Below are positions 42,174 through 49,281 of a stretch of 50,337 nucleotides of DNA, one piece after another (positions within the stretch are counted from its first letter, which is position 1; each line of letters opens with the position of its first letter). Origin of the DNA: Candidatus Acidiferrales bacterium (GTDB lineage: Bacteria > Acidobacteriota > Terriglobia > Acidiferrales > UBA7541); NCBI GenBank assembly GCA_030037315.1, contig JASHRM010000158.1:1-50337 (forward strand). Reading direction: 5' to 3'. A program made the translations under genes and the position numbers. Below the pieces are notes generated by a model that saw only the letters and a program-made list of their open reading frames with translations, was not told the DNA's origin and did no database searches.

Positions 42174-44045
42174 CTACCGCTCCTTTTTCGCGAGTTCGTC
42201 TTGGAGGAGATTTTCGACGAGAGGTTTCAGAACGCCTTGAGACAGCAGGTCCTGAAGCTGCGGCTGCAGTTTCTCAAGCACCTTTTGCACCACGGCGTTG
42301 ACCGTTTCAGCGGATGGAGTAGCGGAAGCTTCCGCGCCGTCATGGAAATCAGGAGGCGGCATCAGGAATGGAATATCCGAGAGAGCTTCCCGATTCGGCG
42401 GCGGAATGGTTGGAAAACGGCCATCCTGTCCGGGCTGAGCATCAGCCGCCACTTCGGAAGACGCAAATATTCGGTGCGGCAGCTTGCTCTGGTTTGTGCT
42501 TTCGTGTTCATTTGACTGCGCGACGGGCGACTCGTTCGACGGAATCGCAAAATCAGGCGCCCGTTCGGAGGATTGCTCACGTCGCGTGCCGTACTGCGAG
42601 TCGTCCGCAGCAGGAATTTCATCGACAAGCAGTGGTTCGGGCGTCACGCGAACAGCAGCCGGCTCGACTAGATCGGGCTCGCGCATGGATGGCGCTCTAA
42701 GTTCAGGCGCCATATCGAATTCACCCGTTGAATTGCTCGACTGATCCTGCGCAACGTCTGCGCTCGAACTGAAAGCGGCGACAGGAGCTTGCTCTGGTTC
42801 TTCAACTTTAGCGAGCCAAGGCTTTGGACTTTCGTCCGAGGCAGGCTCGTCGGCGAAAAACGAGTCGCTCGATTCCTCACTCGCTTCCGCGAAAGTGGAG
42901 GCTGGCGCCTCCTCAGCGCTAACGGATCCGGCGTGAATCTCCGCTGCATTTTCGCTGGCCACGGTCGATTCAGGTTGCGCTGTTTCGGCCGGCGATTCCC
43001 CGAGTGCTTTCGTCCAGTCGGTGTGTCCGCCCGAAGATCCTGAGAGCGTGTCCATCCAATGAGGCGCCGCGGGGCTGTGATCTTCTGCTTCGGGCCCGGA
43101 TTCAGGTTCGATGGCCTGCGCCTCTTCAATAGGCTCTTGTTCCTCGGCGGCCGCGGGCAAAGCTGCTGGCAATGCCTCAGCCGTTCCAGCAGGTTCCGGC
43201 TCCGTTACGGCCGATACAAATTTCGAATCTTCGACGATGGGATCGTGCTCTTCCTCGACCGGGTCCGGCATGGATACGCGCCTGGGAGGGTAATCGCGCT
43301 CGGACGGAAACATTGCGCGATCGAGATCTTCCGATCCGGCAAAAGCCGGCTTGTTCGCCACGTCGGCTGGAACTTCAAAATCCATCGCGTTACGGCGCCA
43401 GTCGCTGGCCGTTTCGGCGCCCTCAAATGTCTCTCCTTCGGCGTCGTCTTCTGCCATGGGCGCAACCGGTTCGTTGTCGCCGGCCTTGCTCACGCCCAAC
43501 GCACGTTTGCCAGTGCCGAATCCGTAGGCGATTGCGGCTTCTTCCGGCGTCGCGGGCTCAGGAAAATCCGGGAGCGGCTGGGGCTCCGGCCGCTTGGGAA
43601 TCTCGATGGCGATCGGATGCGGCTCGGCGGGCTCCTTGGCTTCGCGCATCTTGGCGAGTTCCGCAGCGACGCGGGGATTCTTTTCAAGCGCCGCCATCAC
43701 CATCGCGACCAGGGGATCTGGGGGGACGAATGGCTTCTTTAGGACGCCGTCCGCGCCGACCCGGCGCGCCTCTTTTTCATCCAGCGGATCGAAGGCGCCG
43801 ACGAGCAAAATCACCGGAACTTCGGTGAAGCGCTCATCCTTTTTCACAAACTCACAGACCTCGTAACCATTGCGGACCGGCATGAAAATGTCGGCAAGCA
43901 CCAAGTCGGGTTTCAGGTCCGCGATTTTGCGGACCGCGGCTTCTCCGTTTCCGACGGCGATCACTTCGACGCCCTGACCTGCAAACGACGCAACCACCAT
44001 CTTTTGGATATTGGCGTTGTCGTCTGCGATCAAAATCTTAGGCAC
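42174..44045 (-). CDS. Response-regulator receiver protein with long disordered tail
   Basis: A 623-residue protein. Residues 1-120 are a CheY-like receiver: acidic pair D8-D9 (IADDN), phospho-acceptor D52 (VLADIFMP) and Lys at 103-104 (VLKKPF). The remaining 500 residues are highly acidic and rich in Glu, Ala, Pro and Ser, and so are probably disordered. Only the last 50 residues (TVNAVVQKVLEKLQPQLQDL and PLVENLLQDELAKKE) form a regular amphipathic helix. There is no DNA-binding or enzyme domain, so output is probably by protein interaction through the C-terminal helix. Located downstream of a bamD-like gene. Confidence 0.8.
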   Translation of the reverse strand: MPKILIADDNANIQKMVVASFAGQGVEVIAVGNGEAAVRKIADLKPDLVLADIFMPVRNGYEVCEFVKKDERFTEVPVILLVGAFDPLDEKEARRVGADGVLKKPFVPPDPLVAMVMAALEKNPRVAAELAKMREAKEPAEPHPIAIEIPKRPEPQPLPDFPEPATPEEAAIAYGFGTGKRALGVSKAGDNEPVAPMAEDDAEGETFEGAETASDWRRNAMDFEVPADVANKPAFAGSEDLDRAMFPSERDYPPRRVSMPDPVEEEHDPIVEDSKFVSAVTEPEPAGTAEALPAALPAAAEEQEPIEEAQAIEPESGPEAEDHSPAAPHWMDTLSGSSGGHTDWTKALGESPAETAQPESTVASENAAEIHAGSVSAEEAPASTFAEASEESSDSFFADEPASDESPKPWLAKVEEPEQAPVAAFSSSADVAQDQSSNSTGEFDMAPELRAPSMREPDLVEPAAVRVTPEPLLVDEIPAADDSQYGTRREQSSERAPDFAIPSNESPVAQSNEHESTNQSKLPHRIFASSEVAADAQPGQDGRFPTIPPPNREALSDIPFLMPPPDFHDGAEASATPSAETVNAVVQKVLEKLQPQLQDLLSQGVLKPLVENLLQDELAKKER

Positions 44046-44179
44046 TGGAAACCCTCTAGAGGCGCTGCCAGCCGCACGAACGCCGGCTGTTCCCTCCTAT
44101 TGCAGCATTGGCGCTCTAGTGCGTCAACGAGGTCGAGAGATCAGGGTGCTACAGTTGTTAGTAGGGGGTAGTGAACATT

Positions 44180-45787
44180 CTAGAAGGGCACGAGCTTGTG
44201 CAAACCCTTCTTTTTCTTGCTGGTAGATTCGGTTTTGGAATCAGCAGGAGGAGCACTAGGCGGCGCGGCAGCTTGAGAATTCGCAGGTGGAGCTTGTGCG
44301 GTACTAGAACCTGAGCCGCTATTCACTATTTGCGAAGCGGGCACCGGTGGCGGCTGAGAATTTTCCGAGCCTGGCGCGGGCGTTGCTGCTGGATTCGGCG
44401 GCGCAGGTGGCTGCGGCACGCTCGATTCGGAGACTGGCGCGCCCGTTACCGGCGGCTGCCCAGACACCGTGGTTTGCGGCACCGGCGTGGGAACAACAAC
44501 AGTTGCAGTCGGAGGCGGCGGAGCGCTGTTGTCTGGAATCTTCCGCATCGCTGCATCCGAGCCTGCGGTTGCGTTCGAATCGGCGGCAGGCGTTGGCGCA
44601 GCTGCGACGCTCTGCGAGGCGGGGCTATCCGATGAAGAGACAGCTTCGCTACCGGCTGGCGCTGAATCGCTGCTTCCCGAACCTCCAACACGCCCGACCG
44701 CGAAAGATGGTCCCGCGGCGCCCTGTTGCAAAACCTCGGTTGCCGAAATTAGGTCGTCCGGCGGATTCAAGTTAGGCGTGCCAATTTGGGCGGCATCAGT
44801 CACATTCGGGCTCGATTTGATGACGCCCATCGGAAGCCTCATCACGAAATTCTCGCGGTGCTGCCGCTCGAATTCCTGCTGTTTCTTCATGCGTTCGACG
44901 GCGCCAGGATCAGCCGCCGGCACGGGCATGCCCATCGAGACCAACTGCTGTTTCGCATCGGCAGCAAATTTCGAGAGCGGATAGTCGCGCAAAATCCGGT
45001 CGTAGCACTGCGCGGCAAGGTCGGCCCAGTGATTCTTGTCGTCTTCGTTTTTTGAAACTTGCTTGGCGCGAATATAGATGTTGCCAAGCATGGAAAGCGC
45101 AATGTCGCTCTGGCTGTAGAGCGGATACCGGCTGGAAACTTCCACAAGGCGCGCCGCGGATGCGCGGTAGTCCTGTTTCAAGTAGTAAAAGCGCGCAATT
45201 CGAAACTCGCCATCCGCAAGAATTTCCTGTACGTTGCGCAAATACTGCTCGGCCTGCGGAACCAGCGGACTTTGCGGATATTTCAGCAGAAATTCGCGAA
45301 ACTCATCTTCAGCCATTTGCGCCTGGCTGTTATCGCGATCAGGCTTTTCCGTCATTCTGTAATGCGCCATGCCGACCTGCATCTGCGCGTACGCGGCTTC
45401 GTCCAGAAACGGGAAGAAAACGATGAAATTCTTGTATTCTTCGACGGCCTGCGTCAGGTTTGACGTTCCGCCTTCCTTGTAAAAAGAATCCGCAACGCCG
45501 AGCTTCGCTTTGGCCAAATATTCGCTGTCGGGATACGTATTGATAAGCGTTTGAAGATCGAGGCGCGCTTCGGTGAATTTGGAGTGCTTCATGTCCCCCA
45601 TGGCGCGGTCGTACAGGACTTTATCGGGCTCGGCGGATCCTGACGTGTCGTCCTTCTTTTTGGGAGGAGTCTTTACCTTGGTTATCTTGGGCTTTTTTTG
45701 CGCAAACGTGACTTGCGTCGAAACGCCAATCGCAAAAATCAATACGCCGGCGAGAAGGTAGCTGGTTTTCCTGAAAACTCGGCCCAT
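44180..45787 (-). CDS. bamD: BamD-like outer-membrane assembly protein with a long Pro/Ala-rich tail
   Basis: A 535-residue protein. The N-terminal signal peptide ends in AQ (IGVSTQVTFAQ) and has no lipobox Cys. Residues about 55-290 are TPR repeats typical of BamD/YfiO: LYDRAMGDMKHSKFTEARLD, EYKNFIVFFPFLDEAAYAQ, EFREFLLKYPQSPLVPQAEQ and YLRNVQEILADGEFRIARFY. From about 340 the chain is low-complexity Pro/Ala/Ser/Val, ending in a basic KKKKGLHKLVPF. BamD is usually about 250 residues and lipidated; here the extension and lack of lipidation are unusual. It is 11 bases downstream of rpe. Confidence 0.8.
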   Translation of the reverse strand: MGRVFRKTSYLLAGVLIFAIGVSTQVTFAQKKPKITKVKTPPKKKDDTSGSAEPDKVLYDRAMGDMKHSKFTEARLDLQTLINTYPDSEYLAKAKLGVADSFYKEGGTSNLTQAVEEYKNFIVFFPFLDEAAYAQMQVGMAHYRMTEKPDRDNSQAQMAEDEFREFLLKYPQSPLVPQAEQYLRNVQEILADGEFRIARFYYLKQDYRASAARLVEVSSRYPLYSQSDIALSMLGNIYIRAKQVSKNEDDKNHWADLAAQCYDRILRDYPLSKFAADAKQQLVSMGMPVPAADPGAVERMKKQQEFERQHRENFVMRLPMGVIKSSPNVTDAAQIGTPNLNPPDDLISATEVLQQGAAGPSFAVGRVGGSGSSDSAPAGSEAVSSSDSPASQSVAAAPTPAADSNATAGSDAAMRKIPDNSAPPPPTATVVVPTPVPQTTVSGQPPVTGAPVSESSVPQPPAPPNPAATPAPGSENSQPPPVPASQIVNSGSGSSTAQAPPANSQAAAPPSAPPADSKTESTSKKKKGLHKLVPF

Positions 45788-45798
45788 TCACCCCACTC

Positions 45799-46485
45799 CT
45801 ATACTCTTTGGCTTATTGCTTCGGTCGCCAGCTTACGCAACTGGCGCGTTGCTGCTGCGGGATCGGGCGTGTGGAAGATCGAAGTCCCCGCTACGAATGT
45901 GTTCGCCCCCGCTTGCGCTAATTCGCCCGTGTTTTCGGCCTCAACCCCGCCATCCACTTGAATTCGGAAGGCGCCATTATAGCGTGCGCGCATCTCATTC
46001 AACTGCCGAATTTTCTCAATCGCCACGGGAAGAAATTTCTGGCCTCCGAACCCAGGATTTACCGACATGACGAGCACCGTATCGAGTTTGTAGAGGATGT
46101 CCGTAAGTGTCGCAACGGGCGTCGCCGGATTGATCACTGCGCCAGCCTCCGCTCCCAGTTCGCGAATCATCGAGACAGCGCGATCCAAGTGGGCAGTCGC
46201 TTCCTGATGGACTAGCACCCTGTTTGCCCCGGCCCGCACGAAATCCTCGATGTAGCGTTCCGGCTGGATGATCATCAGATGCACATCCAGGGGCAGGCGG
46301 GTTGCTTTGCGCAACGACTCCACAACGGGTATTCCAATCGAGATGTTCGGGACGAACTGGCCGTCCATCACATCCACGTGGATCACGTCCGCGCCGGCCT
46401 GCTCGACGGCGCGTATTTCAGCGCCAAGCTTGGCAAAGTCGGCGGCCAGAATGGACGGCGCGATCTCAATGCGTGCGTACGACAT
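45799..46485 (-). CDS. rpe: Ribulose-phosphate 3-epimerase
   Basis: Interconverts ribulose 5-phosphate and xylulose 5-phosphate. A 228-residue TIM-barrel with APSILAADFAKLG, IHVDVMDGQFVPNISIG, DVHLMI, VMSVNPGFGGQKFLP and QVDGGVEAENTG. All catalytic and metal residues appear intact. The gene lies between the PASTA gene (51-base gap) and bamD. It is over 40 kb from the gnd/pgl genes, so the pathway is not clustered. Confidence 0.95.
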   Translation of the reverse strand: MSYARIEIAPSILAADFAKLGAEIRAVEQAGADVIHVDVMDGQFVPNISIGIPVVESLRKATRLPLDVHLMIIQPERYIEDFVRAGANRVLVHQEATAHLDRAVSMIRELGAEAGAVINPATPVATLTDILYKLDTVLVMSVNPGFGGQKFLPVAIEKIRQLNEMRARYNGAFRIQVDGGVEAENTGELAQAGANTFVAGTSIFHTPDPAAATRQLRKLATEAISQRV

Positions 46486-46536
46486 GGGATTCGCGGATTG
46501 TATCAGTCCGGGCGGTAGGAACCCACCTGAATCGTC

Positions 46537-47262
46537 CTATTGAGAAACCTGCAGCTCGATGGTGGAATCAGCGTCAACCCGCTGACCGCGAACCGGACTC
46601 TGCCCGGCGACCATTCCGGGCGCAAGCTGCGAGCCGGCGAGCGGCGTAACCTTCGCGACCTTCAGTCCCGCCGCGGCAAGTTCGGATTCGGCCTGCGCAG
46701 CCGATTTGCCGGAAAGATCGGGCATGACAAAAGCTCTCGGTGCCGCGCCGAGCGAGACAAGCAAATCGACATGCGGGCTGATCGCGTCCAAGGTGCCGGG
46801 CGCGGGATTTTGTTCGAGGACCACGTCCTCGCTCGCGTCTGGCAAATGCAGGCTCGAAACTTCGCCGAGCTGCATGCCTCCGCGAAGCAACTCGACTTGC
46901 GCCGCGCGCAAGCTTTGGTCCTGCAAAGCGGGAACCGTCAATTTCTGCGCGCCGAGGCTGAGGATCACGTGCGCGAATTGACCCGTCTTGACCTTCGTGT
47001 TGGGGAGCGGGCTCTGGCGGACGACCGCGTCAACCGGAAGATTGCTGTAGACGCGATCTTCTACTTTCAGGCCGAGGCTGCGGCCGTGAAGAATGTTGCG
47101 AGCCTTGCCGGCCGAAACACCGGCTAAGTCCGGCATCGTCACTTCGCGTCCCTGAATCGCGAAGCGCATCGCCGTCAGCGCGCTTAGAAATCCAATCGAC
47201 GACAGAATGAACAGCAGCAGCGCCATACGAAAGATCCACTGCAGCCGTTCCCGAAACGTCAC
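46537..47262 (-). CDS. PASTA-domain membrane protein
   Basis: A 241-residue protein with an N-terminal transmembrane helix (MALLLFILSSIGFLSALTAM) and three extracytoplasmic PASTA repeats. Each begins with a 'tVPdL.G.s...A...L...gl' pattern: VTMPDLAGVSAGKARNILHG, LTVPALQDQSLRAAQVELLR and FVMPDLSGKSAAQAESELAA. PASTA domains bind peptidoglycan fragments in kinases and PBPs; here there is no kinase or transpeptidase domain. Probable first gene of the rpe-bamD block. Confidence 0.88.
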   Translation of the reverse strand: MTFRERLQWIFRMALLLFILSSIGFLSALTAMRFAIQGREVTMPDLAGVSAGKARNILHGRSLGLKVEDRVYSNLPVDAVVRQSPLPNTKVKTGQFAHVILSLGAQKLTVPALQDQSLRAAQVELLRGGMQLGEVSSLHLPDASEDVVLEQNPAPGTLDAISPHVDLLVSLGAAPRAFVMPDLSGKSAAQAESELAAAGLKVAKVTPLAGSQLAPGMVAGQSPVRGQRVDADSTIELQVSQ

Positions 47263-47353
47263 GCGCTTGCTCCTTTGCTGAAGCCCAGCATGTCGAGCCT
47301 AGCATGAGTCACACGCGCCCGCTGCGGCACGCATTGTCCGCCGCCGCGAAACC

Positions 47354-47569
47354 CTAAATCCTTTCTGTGGGCGCTGCCCCATGGCCTTTGCATTTGGAGC
47401 GGCTGCCTTTCAGGCGGGCAAGGCTCTTCGCGTTCGTGATCGCCTCGACCGTCTTGTAGCGCCGGCGTCCCGCCCGCGGTTTTGCCTCTTCCTGAGCTTT
47501 CTTTGCGGCTAATCCCACGCGCGCCTTGCGCGTCGTTTTCGTGGGCGCGGGGCGGAGTTGAAAAATCAC
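47354..47569 (-). CDS. Possible small basic protein
   Basis: A 71-codon frame with strong GC bias at third positions. The protein is very basic (RPAPTKTTRKARVGLAAKKA, KPRAGRRRYKTVEAI, SLARLKGSRSKCKGHG). The standard start is GTG 47569; in frame just upstream a codon run gives ILCGRKGCPG, so the real N terminus may carry a Cys pair that with CKGH would make four possible ligands. No ribosome-binding site. Uncertain. Confidence 0.35.
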   Translation of the reverse strand: MIFQLRPAPTKTTRKARVGLAAKKAQEEAKPRAGRRRYKTVEAITNAKSLARLKGSRSKCKGHGAAPTERI

Positions 47570-47619
47570 GCCCGGACACCCTTTTCGCCCGCACAGAATC
47601 CCGCGCCGTGAAAAGGCCG

Positions 47620-47702
47620 AGGTTTGTCGGGTAGAAATTTTTATGTTGCTGATTCATCGGCGTTTAAGTCCAATTCTGCTCGGCAGGTTTGTCGAGTAGA
47701 TT
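47620..47702. repeat. Short direct repeat
   Basis: AGGTTTGTCGGGTAGA (from 47620) and AGGTTTGTCGAGTAGA (from 47685) are 65-66 bases apart and differ at one position. Function unknown. Confidence 0.45.
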
Positions 47703-47868
47703 CGGTGAATTTTTCAACTCTCAGGACGCCTCCTCCGTTCTCTTTCTTCATTTTCTAATTTCCGTTGTCACCCTCTTCACTCACAGCCTTCGCCGTTGAC
47801 GCTACCATCCCTCGAGAATTTCGCAAGGACCTCAGTGGTGTAAAGATTGAGACGAAGGTCGAAGTCGC

Positions 47869-48789
47869 TCAGTTGGTTGTGTCGGCGGAATCGGAGGCGG
47901 GGAGCGGGATTACCGGGTCGCTGGAGGACGCCATCTGACCGTGCTTATCGGCGGCATGAATTTTGCCGGAGGAATCGAGCAGAAATGAGCGCTGGCCCGT
48001 CTTGCCGTAACTTTCCGGCACCGCCGAAATTTCGAAGGCATTTTGATCTTCCTGCGAGCCCGGAACGATTCGATAGCGAAATTGATAGCCGCTCACGCTG
48101 CCTGACGCGAGTTTTTCGTCAACGAGGGCCGCTTGCTGCGGCGAGATCTGATCCTTCGGCGCGGGACCCAATTCCGCGATCGATTCAGGCAGCATCCCCC
48201 ACGCGCGATGGTAACTCTGGATCGCCTGCTGCAAATCTTGCAGCGCGGAAATTGCGCCGTCTTCCGCGCTCGACCCTGCCGGCTGTGCCCACTGCTGGGA
48301 CAGCTGCGGAATATCCAGAAGCACGAGGCCCAGCGACAGCAGGCGCCAGCCGCCATTTTCCCGGACGAGGCCGAATTCACTCTTCGCGCCATCGACAACG
48401 GTTACAGGGATGAACGCCAAATTTTCATGAACGCGCGCGTCGCCAAAGCGAAACTCCGTGGTGCTCTCGAGACCTCGGCAGCGCAGCACCGCATGATTCT
48501 GCGCATCGGAGGAAATCAGCGGCTTGCCGGCAGCGTCCAGAAACGAAAAGCGCTTCATCAGAGCGGTCCGCTGCTCATCTGGCAGCGCGCGAAACGCCGC
48601 GGCATTTTCAGCGGTGAGATAATTCGCAAATTGCACTTCGTTTGCACCGCATGCAGCTGCAAGAGCCGCCGACAGCGCGGACGAAGGAGTTGCGTCGTCG
48701 CTATCTTGAGCCAGAACCGAGGCTACCGGAAGGAGAGCCAGGGCGAAAATGATCGCGGCGGAAATTTCCAGGCGTACGGCGCGTCTCAT
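47869..48789 (-). CDS. Exported hypothetical protein
   Basis: A 306-residue protein with a Sec signal (RLEISAAIIFALALLPVASVLAQ). The mature part (ENGGWRLLSLGLVLLDIPQL, DLQQAIQSYHRAWGMLPESI) alternates helices and strands; the second segment resembles a general-secretion pseudopilin tail only superficially. No family recognised. The start ATG 48789 overlaps the stop of the receiver gene (TGATG), so the two are translationally coupled; a longer frame to 48867 lies inside that gene. Confidence 0.65.
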   Translation of the reverse strand: MRRAVRLEISAAIIFALALLPVASVLAQDSDDATPSSALSAALAAACGANEVQFANYLTAENAAAFRALPDEQRTALMKRFSFLDAAGKPLISSDAQNHAVLRCRGLESTTEFRFGDARVHENLAFIPVTVVDGAKSEFGLVRENGGWRLLSLGLVLLDIPQLSQQWAQPAGSSAEDGAISALQDLQQAIQSYHRAWGMLPESIAELGPAPKDQISPQQAALVDEKLASGSVSGYQFRYRIVPGSQEDQNAFEISAVPESYGKTGQRSFLLDSSGKIHAADKHGQMASSSDPVIPLPASDSADTTN

Positions 48790-49148
48790 CAAGGATCGGA
48801 TTTCGCGCGGCCGAGAATGGTTGCCATATTTTGGGTGAACTTGGAGCGCGGCATCACTTCGCGGCATCCGGCTGCACGAGCCTTTTCGGCAAGGTCGACC
48901 TGCACGTGAGAGAGAAAGCCAATCAGAGCAGTGGCTTGCGCGCTCATCGTCACGCGCGAAATTGCGTCGAGGGGATTGGCGCGGGCGTTGAGGTCGATCA
49001 CCACGAGCTTTGGCGGCTCCCTCGTGAGTTCGGATTCGAGAGCGTCAACGGTTGTGCAAGCACGAAATTCGAGGCCGAGCTGTTTGGCAGTCTCGCCGAT
49101 TTTAGCCTGGAAAAAGATATCGTCGATCAGCGCCAGAACTTGCGCCAT
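48789..49148 (-). CDS. Single-domain receiver-like protein
   Basis: A 119-residue protein with a CheY-like fold order. It has an acidic pair (ALIDD, positions 9-10), the phospho-acceptor position D52 (VVIDLNAR) and a Ser at the usual Thr/Ser position in GFLSHV. At the place of the conserved Lys-Pro the sequence is MPRSKF, so the canonical Lys is shifted or lost, and phosphorylation may be weak. It is coupled to the exported hypothetical gene downstream. Confidence 0.7.
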   Translation of the reverse strand: MAQVLALIDDIFFQAKIGETAKQLGLEFRACTTVDALESELTREPPKLVVIDLNARANPLDAISRVTMSAQATALIGFLSHVQVDLAEKARAAGCREVMPRSKFTQNMATILGRAKSDP

Positions 49149-49187
49149 GGAATATATTCCTCGTTTCAGTTATTTCGAGCAATAAGA

Positions 49188-49207
49188 GGGCGCACCAAGG
49201 TGCGCCC
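49188..49207. repeat. Perfect hairpin repeat
   Basis: GGGCGCACC (49188-49196), AA, GGTGCGCCC (49199-49207): a perfect 9-base stem with a 2-base loop, followed by CTAC. A degenerate relative lies at 1851-1873. No T run follows, so it is more likely a dispersed repeat than a terminator. Confidence 0.55.
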
Positions 49208-49281
49208 CTACAAATACTCCCGACGCCGCAACCGAAAGTTGCCAAGAAAAACGCGGGCGGGGACGCCCACGCTAGGAAAGC

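Larger units (their letters stand above)
47263..47868. other. Gap of about 600 bases holding a possible small basic ORF and a direct repeat
   Basis: No confident gene. The features seen are the small frame at 47354-47569, an alternative frame at 47259-47657 with weak codon bias, and the 15-base direct repeat at 47620/47686. I could not match the stretch to a known RNA. Confidence 0.5.

Noticed and set aside
47259-47657. Minus-strand frame of 132 codons in the 47.3-47.9 kb gap
   Set aside because: Low-complexity peptide without a family pattern; the overlapping shorter frame at 47354-47569 has better codon bias.
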